A stretch of DNA of 63,905 bases, from contig DETS01000073.1 of the NCBI GenBank assembly GCA_002361735.1, positions 11,775 through 75,679 of the forward strand, given 5' to 3'. Both the position numbers and the translations under genes were made by a program. Source of the stretch: Lachnospiraceae bacterium UBA3282. Its GTDB lineage: Bacteria; Bacillota; Clostridia; Lachnospirales; Lachnospiraceae. The notes below the pieces were generated by a model, which saw only the letters and a program-made list of their open reading frames with translations, ran no database searches and was not told where the DNA came from. This document shows positions 59,204 through 63,905 of this stretch, one piece after another (position 1 is the first letter of the stretch; the number at the start of each line of letters is the position of its first letter).

Positions 59204-60391
59204 TTATGACTCCATTTCGCTTTCTACGGCTTCCTCCTGCTCATAGGACTCAGCTTCGCTCTCATCCGCATACGTCTCCTCATACTCGCCGTCATAACCT
59301 TCCTCGTCATACTCCTCATCGTCGTAGACGTAATCCTCATAACGGAAGCCGGGCGCATCCTTTGCCTGCGTCTCGCTCTTGATGTCGATCTTATATCCGG
59401 TCAGCCTTGCCGCCAGCCTTGCGTTCTGTCCTTCCTTACCGATGGCAAGAGAAAGCTGGTAATCCGGCACCACAACTTTTGCCGTCTTATCATCGGGATC
59501 CGCAAACACTGCCACGATCTTTGCCGGAGAAAGCGCGTTCTGGATCAGGTTGCCGGGGTTCTCATCCCAGTTCACGATATCGATCTTCTCTCCGCAGAGC
59601 TCATCCACGATGGAATTGACCCTGGCGCCGTTGATGCCCACACAGGCGCCCACTGCGTCCACATTGGGATTGTTGGAGCGCACCGCGATCTTCGTCCTGC
59701 TGCCCGCTTCTCTGGCAATGCTCATGATCTCCACCGTGCCGTCCTTGATCTCTGTCACCTCAGATTCAAAAAGGCGCTTTACCAGTTCCGGATGGGTACG
59801 GCTCACTAAGATTCTCGGTCCCTTGGGGGTGTTCCTCACCTCCAAAATGTATACTTTGATACGCTCAGTGGGACGGAAATGCTCGGTTCTCACCTGCTCA
59901 TTTTCATTGAGGATGGCATCTGCTTTGCCAAGGTTAATGGAAATGTTCTTTCCCATGTAACGCTGGACAATGCCCGTCACCACGTCCTTTTCTTTTTCAA
60001 AATACTGATTGTAGATGACGCTGCGTTCTTCCTCGCGGATCTTCTGTAAGATCACGCTCTTGGCATTCTGGGTAGCGATACGTCCAAATTCCTTGGAGCG
60101 GATCTCCACGCGGACGATATCTCCCACTTTGGCCGTCGGGTCGATTTCGGCCGCATCTTCGGGAGATATCTGCATTACCGGATCCTCAACTTCCTCTACT
60201 ACTTCCTTCTCGGCATAACAGTAGTAGTCACAGGTCTCCCTGTCGATCTCCACCTTCACGTTGTCCGCCTTGCCGTAGTGGTTTCTGTAGGCGGTGATCA
60301 GTGAATTCTCGATCGCTTCAAAGAGAGTTTCCTTGCTGATTTCCTTTTCCCTCTCCAGAATCTCCAGCGCCTCCATCAATTCCTTATTCAT
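59204..60391 (-). CDS. nusA: Transcription termination/antitermination factor NusA
   Basis: 395 residues. The N-terminal RNA-polymerase-binding domain (MNKELMEALEILEREKEISK, then AIENSLITAYRNHYGK) is followed by S1 (VTGIVQRYMGKNISINLG), then KH1 and KH2 (GSRTKIAVRSNNPNVDAVGA, QLSLAIGKEGQNARLAARLT). The last 45 residues are a very acidic Glu/Asp/Tyr-rich tail instead of the C-terminal repeats of proteobacterial NusA, normal for Firmicutes. It regulates pausing and termination. Second gene of the operon after rimP. Confidence 0.97.
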   Translation of the reverse strand: MNKELMEALEILEREKEISKETLFEAIENSLITAYRNHYGKADNVKVEIDRETCDYYCYAEKEVVEEVEDPVMQISPEDAAEIDPTAKVGDIVRVEIRSKEFGRIATQNAKSVILQKIREEERSVIYNQYFEKEKDVVTGIVQRYMGKNISINLGKADAILNENEQVRTEHFRPTERIKVYILEVRNTPKGPRILVSRTHPELVKRLFESEVTEIKDGTVEIMSIAREAGSRTKIAVRSNNPNVDAVGACVGINGARVNSIVDELCGEKIDIVNWDENPGNLIQNALSPAKIVAVFADPDDKTAKVVVPDYQLSLAIGKEGQNARLAARLTGYKIDIKSETQAKDAPGFRYEDYVYDDEEYDEEGYDGEYEETYADESEAESYEQEEAVESEMES

Positions 60392-60436
60392 TTTCCGTTG
60401 TCCTCCTATGTTTCATTGCTATCATCTTAAAACGCG

Positions 60437-60901
60437 TCAGAAATCAAGTGCCAGTCTGACCGTTGCAATATCCTGCCTGTCAAAGACGCGCGGGCTGTCA
60501 TCCTCCTCGATGGTGATCGTGTCCGCGTCATATGCCTTTAAAATACCCGCAAACTCTTTTACCTTATCAATGGGCTTATAGGTTTTGATCTCTACCTGCT
60601 CCCCCAAACTCTGCTCCAAATGCCGGTCTTTTTTCAAGACTCTGCCCAACCCCGGACTGCTGACTTCCAGAATATAAGCATCCGGAATGAAGTCCTCCGT
60701 ATCGAGTGCATCGGACAGGGCACGGCTCACCGTCTCGCAGTCCTGAATGTTCACACCGCCCGGTTTGTCAATGTAGACACGCAGATAGTAGTCCTTTCCT
60801 TCCTTCACATACTCCACATCGTAGACGGCAACGCCCGCCTCCTCCACGATGGGCGAAAGAAGGCTTTCCGTCTTCTCCTCGTAAGTCTCTCTCCTTGACA
60901 T
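60437..60901 (-). CDS. rimP: Ribosome maturation factor RimP
   Basis: 154 residues from the ATG at 60901 with AGGAGAGG upstream; the in-frame extension to 60955 runs through the leader hairpin and is rejected. N-terminal domain EEAGVAVYDVEYVKEGKDYY and RVYIDKPGGVNIQDCETVSR; C-terminal domain FIPDAYILEVSSPGLGRVLK and the barrel with DDSPRVFDRQDIATVRLALD. Needed for 30S assembly. First gene of the long run that leads to the translation and RNA-metabolism genes. Confidence 0.96.
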   Translation of the reverse strand: MSRRETYEEKTESLLSPIVEEAGVAVYDVEYVKEGKDYYLRVYIDKPGGVNIQDCETVSRALSDALDTEDFIPDAYILEVSSPGLGRVLKKDRHLEQSLGEQVEIKTYKPIDKVKEFAGILKAYDADTITIEEDDSPRVFDRQDIATVRLALDF

Positions 60902-60932
60902 GGTCCTCTCCTTTTCATGCCCCTGCACATAG

Positions 60933-60960
60933 AAAGAGCGGACTCGCAAGTCCACTCTTT
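60933..60960 (-). promoter_or_regulatory. Leader hairpin with a UNCG-type tetraloop before rimP
   Basis: On the minus strand a 12-bp stem (AAAGAG...CTCTTT outside, GGACT...AGTCC inside, one G-U pair) closes a TGCG tetraloop. Only three T residues follow, so it would be a weak terminator. It lies in the 5' leader, about 30 nt after the promoter, and could attenuate or stabilise the operon message. Confidence 0.65.
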
Positions 60961-60988
60961 ATCTCAGTACCATTTTAATACTAGGTGC

Positions 60989-61017
60989 ATTATACCACTC
61001 TTTTCCCTGCATTGCAA
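60989..61017 (-). promoter_or_regulatory. Promoter of the rimP-nusA-infB operon
   Basis: Minus strand TTGCAA (61012-61017), 17 nt, TATAAT (60989-60994) with TGG before it, an extended -10 box. The strongest promoter candidate in the region. Confidence 0.82.
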
Positions 61018-61129
61018 GCGCTATTTGACAGAATGATGATTTTCCTTTACGCTATAATTAGTTTTTACGTAGATATAAGGGAGATAAAAGATTGAAAAAT
61101 AAGTCTGATGCTCCGACATGGAGGTAAAC

Positions 61130-62944
61130 ATGTTAAAAAAGACAGAACGCACCTTACTCCTGCATCTGCTCCAGAGCTTTCTGACCACCTGGGCGCTGAT
61201 GAAGGCATCCCGCATGGAACCCGGCAACATCCTGACCTTCGTGTTTTTTCTCCTTGCCTTTTTCTTCTATCGACATGTAAACCGCAGAATGGCGCTTTTA
61301 GAGATTTCCAACCGGCTCTCGCTCGCCGCTGCCGTTCTCTTTACGATCCTCTATATGGCGGTGGACTATCCGCATTATATCGAGCTTCTCACCAGCAATC
61401 TCTACCGTCTGATCGTGCTCGCTGTCATCTTCGCAGGCTTTGTGTCTCTTTTTTATAACCTGCTCCTCTTTTTGTTTTCTTATACCTGCAACAAAGAGCT
61501 TTTGGAAAAAAGTCTGCTCACCCGCTATCAGAATATGGCTTATACGCACAACGGGAAGCACCCCAAACGCTCCGCCTGCATCAGTGCGCTTGTGAATTAC
61601 GGAAGAAACCACACGGCGCTCTGCGCCTTCCTCGCCTGTATGCTGTGCTGGCTGCCTTACTACCTCTATCAATATCCCGGCATCATGACCCCCGACAGCA
61701 TCAACCAGTTTGAGCAGGTGCTGGGGCTCGTTCCCTACTCCAACCACCATCCTTGGGTCCATACGCTGGTCTTCGGCTTCTTCTACCGACTGGGCTATGC
61801 CCTTACAGGTGATATGGTAAGCGCCGTGTCCGTCTACACCTTCTTTCAGATGTGCCTGCTGGCGGGCGGCATCGGCTACTTTATCTCCACCCTGCGCGCC
61901 CATCGGATCCGTCCCTTCGTCCTGTTCCTGATCACAGGCTTTTACGCGCTGATCCCCTACCATGCGGTCTTTTCCGTCACCATCTGGAAGGACATCCCCT
62001 TCGCGGCGGCGGTGCTCCTGTTTGGCTGCTCCATCCTGCGCCTCTCCGTCCGCGGCAACGTCAATGCGGGAAATCTTTTTGTCTTTACAATATCAGGTGT
62101 TATGATATGCTTGTTTCGTTCCAACGGCTGGTACGCCTTCCTTTTTGCCCTGCCGTTTCTGCTGTTTGGCTTCCGCAAAAAAGCGAAGGTAATCTATCCG
62201 CTGCTGCTTCTGATTCTGTGCTGTGCCGCCATCGTCAAATATCCCGTGATGCGTGCTTTTCATGTCACGCAGCCTGATTTCATCGAATCCGTCTGTATCC
62301 CCATGCAGCAAATAACAGCCGTTATCTGCAATGACAGACCGCTCACCGAGGAAGAAACCGCCCTGATCGAAGAAGTCGTCGATCTAACCTACATACACGA
62401 GCTCTATAACCCCGGTTTTGCGGATAACATCAAGGAGCTGGTGCGGGCGGGAAATCAGGACTACCTCGTCGCCCATAAAAAGGAATTCTTTCGGCTCTGG
62501 CTGGATCTGGGTCTGCGCTATCCCGGCGACTATCTGACCGCCTATGTGAATCAGACCTACGGCTACTGGTATCCCGATTCCTTCTATCTGGTCGCGGAGG
62601 CCGAGGGCGTCAGTGCCACGGAGCTTGGCGTCTCTCACAGACCGCTGATCGGCGGCCCGCTTGTCGTTAAGGGCAAGGAAATTGCCATCAAACTGGGCAG
62701 CATGGTGCCCATCTACGGTACCCTCTGGAGTATGGGTGTCGCCTGCTGGGTTCTGCTCTTTTGTATCTGCGTCGTCATCATCCGCGGAGAATACTATAAG
62801 CTCATCTGCTATCTGCCAAGTATTGCCCTGTTACTCACCGTGCTCATCGCAACGCCGGTGTCCACGGAATTTCGGTATGTCTACTTTATGGTGGTGTGCC
62901 TGCCCTTTTATCTGATCACGGCGATGCTGCCGGAGGGGAAATAG
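61130..62944 (+). CDS. Large polytopic membrane protein, DUF6020-like
   Basis: 604 residues from the ATG at 61130 with GGAGG five bases upstream (the ATG at 61118 is part of that site). About a dozen hydrophobic segments. Between spans there are conserved-looking loops: LYQYPGIMTPDSINQFEQVL, NHHPWVHTLVFGFFYRLGYA and SVTIWKDIPFAAAVLLFGC, a pattern of GT-C-like glycosyltransferase families with an acidic residue in the first outer loop. A soluble region (about 405-480) precedes the last spans. It probably works on surface glycans or lipids. It is transcribed divergently from rimP and stands alone. Confidence 0.85.
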   Translation: MLKKTERTLLLHLLQSFLTTWALMKASRMEPGNILTFVFFLLAFFFYRHVNRRMALLEISNRLSLAAAVLFTILYMAVDYPHYIELLTSNLYRLIVLAVIFAGFVSLFYNLLLFLFSYTCNKELLEKSLLTRYQNMAYTHNGKHPKRSACISALVNYGRNHTALCAFLACMLCWLPYYLYQYPGIMTPDSINQFEQVLGLVPYSNHHPWVHTLVFGFFYRLGYALTGDMVSAVSVYTFFQMCLLAGGIGYFISTLRAHRIRPFVLFLITGFYALIPYHAVFSVTIWKDIPFAAAVLLFGCSILRLSVRGNVNAGNLFVFTISGVMICLFRSNGWYAFLFALPFLLFGFRKKAKVIYPLLLLILCCAAIVKYPVMRAFHVTQPDFIESVCIPMQQITAVICNDRPLTEEETALIEEVVDLTYIHELYNPGFADNIKELVRAGNQDYLVAHKKEFFRLWLDLGLRYPGDYLTAYVNQTYGYWYPDSFYLVAEAEGVSATELGVSHRPLIGGPLVVKGKEIAIKLGSMVPIYGTLWSMGVACWVLLFCICVVIIRGEYYKLICYLPSIALLLTVLIATPVSTEFRYVYFMVVCLPFYLITAMLPEGK

Positions 62945-63004
62945 GAAAGTACCAAGAAGCAATGATTTTAACATTTCAATTTTCCGACTAAATAAGATTT
63001 ATGG

Positions 63005-63178
63005 CTATGCCTTCTGTAATCTTCCAGCCTCAATTTCCCTTTGAAACGCCATTCCACGCTCATTATAGTAATCCTGTCTTTCCTTTGGTGTCATGTCTTT
63101 AGTCATATAATAATTGTATTCCCTTAACTTATGAATATCTTCAATCGTAAAATTAGGACTTAAAATCGGCTTTTCCAT
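63005..63178 (-). CDS. Small partner protein of the PIN-domain gene (57 aa)
   Basis: Starts MEKPILSPNFTIEDIHKLRE at the ATG at 63178, with GAGGAAT from the end of the PIN gene as its ribosome site, and ends EIEAGRLQKA. It is charged and helical, contains MTPKERQDYYNERG, and has no recognisable DNA-binding domain. It begins 2 bases after the PIN gene stop, so translation is coupled. By context it is a candidate antitoxin, but it comes after the toxin-like gene, the reverse of the usual VapBC order. The base composition is more AT-rich than its neighbours. Confidence 0.65.
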   Translation of the reverse strand: MEKPILSPNFTIEDIHKLREYNYYMTKDMTPKERQDYYNERGMAFQREIEAGRLQKA

Positions 63179-63180
63179 AA

Positions 63181-63657
63181 TTATTCCTCGCTTTCCAATA
63201 ATACGGTAGGACTAAGAATATCAATTGGCTTATATCCACTCAAATTAGCTATTGCTCTCACTCCATTGATTGTCTTAATCTTTACCATATGTTTAAAGTT
63301 CCAAGATACAATACAGTTACATTCTTCTACAACCGCCGCCGCAATATGCTGACAATCATCATAACTTTTTTGTGTCAGTACACCCATTTTCACAATCTTA
63401 TACGCTACCGCTTCGACTTCATCAGTAATCTTTAGGATAGTATATTTAATTTGCTCTAAATACTTTCTTAATTCGCTTCTATTAGGTTCTGGACAATCTG
63501 CAATTTCCTCTAATGTCACTGTAGACAAATACACATCATATTTCCCAGCCTTAAACATTTCCCACAACTGCCTTGTATCTGCCATCTTCTCAGGTACATC
63601 CTCCTGTAACAAATGACTGATAACCGATGTGTCCAAGTATACCTTTAACTTCCGCAT
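63181..63657 (-). CDS. PIN-domain protein, putative ribonuclease toxin
   Basis: 158 residues. Starts MRKLKVYLDTSVISHLLQED with the first PIN aspartate (Asp9); then STVTLEEIA (Glu50), KSYDDCQHIAAAVV (Asp100-Asp101) and CIVSWNFKHMV with the terminal motif. All acidic positions for metal binding are present, so RNase activity is plausible. It has its own promoter and a coupled 57-residue partner. Codon choice is markedly AT-richer than in flanking genes, which suggests acquisition by transfer. Whether it is a toxin is inference from family and layout. Confidence 0.85.
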   Translation of the reverse strand: MRKLKVYLDTSVISHLLQEDVPEKMADTRQLWEMFKAGKYDVYLSTVTLEEIADCPEPNRSELRKYLEQIKYTILKITDEVEAVAYKIVKMGVLTQKSYDDCQHIAAAVVEECNCIVSWNFKHMVKIKTINGVRAIANLSGYKPIDILSPTVLLESEE

Positions 63658-63733
63658 AGAGCATCACTCCTTAATTCTGGCATCGTATACTAACCCTGAT
63701 TTTAGGCTATCATTACGCAAATTTATTACCTAT

Positions 63734-63762
63734 ATTATACGGTATTCTCTCCACATTTACAA
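63734..63762 (-). promoter_or_regulatory. Promoter of the PIN-domain module
   Basis: Minus strand TTGTAA (63757-63762), 17 nt, TATAAT (63734-63739). It starts just after a hairpin that ends the upstream gene. Confidence 0.7.
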
Positions 63763-63763
63763 T

Positions 63764-63794
63764 CGGCACCGGCAGAAAATTTCCACCGATGCCG
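63764..63794 (-). terminator. Hairpin after the truncated upstream gene
   Basis: CGGCACCGG (63764-63772) and CCGATGCCG (63786-63794) form a 9-bp stem with one G-U pair. No strong T run follows on the minus strand, so termination may be partial. Confidence 0.45.
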
Positions 63795-63823
63795 CTATCA
63801 TCACTTCATCTTCTTTAAATACA

Positions 63824-63905
63824 TTATGAATGAAACCAGATATCCTCGCTCATATAATCCGCAAGCGTCTCAAAGAACAGGTCAACTCCCTGTCTTGCCG
63901 CTTTC
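63824..63905 (-). CDS. C-terminal fragment of a gene running off the window
   Basis: The minus-strand frame open at the window edge reads KAARQGVDLFFETLADYMSE and ends in DIWFHS and a TAA at 63824-63826. Its composition looks coding, and a hairpin lies beyond it. Too little is present (26 residues) to name the family. Confidence 0.5.
   Translation of the reverse strand, partial: KAARQGVDLFFETLADYMSEDIWFHS

Noticed and set aside
61025..61058. TTGACA and TATAAT before the DUF6020-like gene as a promoter pair
   Set aside because: The spacer is 22 nt, too long for a normal promoter. The -10 box may be real with another -35, so no promoter was called.

Overview
The window looks like chromosome from a Gram-positive anaerobe of the Clostridia, most likely Lachnospiraceae. 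This is inferred from four things: strong GGAGG ribosome sites almost everywhere; lipobox lipoproteins and CUT1-type sugar permeases; the Firmicutes order rimP-nusA-ylxR-ylxQ-infB-rbfA-nrnA-truB-ribF; and proteins typical of that family (pyruvate phosphate dikinase, pyrB plus zinc pyrI, DUF5050-, DUF6020- and DUF815-type proteins). By eye, G+C is near one half. I saw no rRNA, tRNA, CRISPR array, transposase or phage gene.

Layout. 1-3.6 kb: the 3'-truncated ppdK, a membrane-anchored glycerophosphodiesterase and a very small ORF. 3.6-15.6 kb: an accessory transport/sensing cluster on the minus strand. It holds a 52-residue basic protein, an acidic lipoprotein, three tandem paralogous lipoproteins of about 800 residues that join a propeller-like N-terminal half with an Asp-box to a solute-binding-protein half, two sugar-type ABC permeases and an HlyD-like adaptor. 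No ABC ATPase gene is present. 15.7-25.6 kb: a signalling block with a chemoreceptor, two hybrid histidine kinases (minus strand) and a divergent OmpR-type regulator/kinase pair (plus strand). 25.6-30.3 kb: a hypothetical protein, an ABC-F protein, a PHP phosphoesterase, a HAD phosphatase and a small acidic protein. 30.3-37.2 kb: pheA, DUF815-type AAA ATPase, ppx, ppk and maf on the minus strand. 37.3-43.1 kb: a DUF5050-like protein, the folate operon folC-folE-folP-folBK, a small membrane protein and a PH-domain protein. 43.2-46.4 kb: nitroreductase, pyrB-pyrI and an HD-GYP response regulator. 46.4-61 kb: a long minus-strand transcription/translation/RNA-metabolism operon from rimP down to pnp. 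61-63.9 kb: a large DUF6020-like membrane protein and an AT-richer PIN-domain two-gene module, then the tail of another gene.

Three non-coding discoveries stand out. First, a 96-nt two-hairpin element occurs twice (4979-5074 and 34650-34745). Its paired arms differ between copies by compensatory changes, so the structure rather than the sequence is conserved. Second, three promoters share one architecture: direct repeats of TTAGAGA at 10- and 11-bp steps, then exactly 9 nt ending in TGA, then a -10 box. They lie before the OmpR regulator, before the acidic lipoprotein and before the 52-residue protein. This predicts that the regulator/kinase pair at 23.5-25.5 kb controls itself and the head of the propeller/solute-binding cluster 8 kb away. 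Third, a 46-48 nt intercistronic repeat occurs three times, twice in this cluster and once beside truB.

Working model (inference): the kinase senses a cell-surface signal. Its regulator drives the lipoprotein cluster, whose lipoproteins capture a ligand for the two permeases, which would be energised by a shared ATPase encoded elsewhere. The adjacent chemoreceptor and hybrid kinases may serve related sensing.
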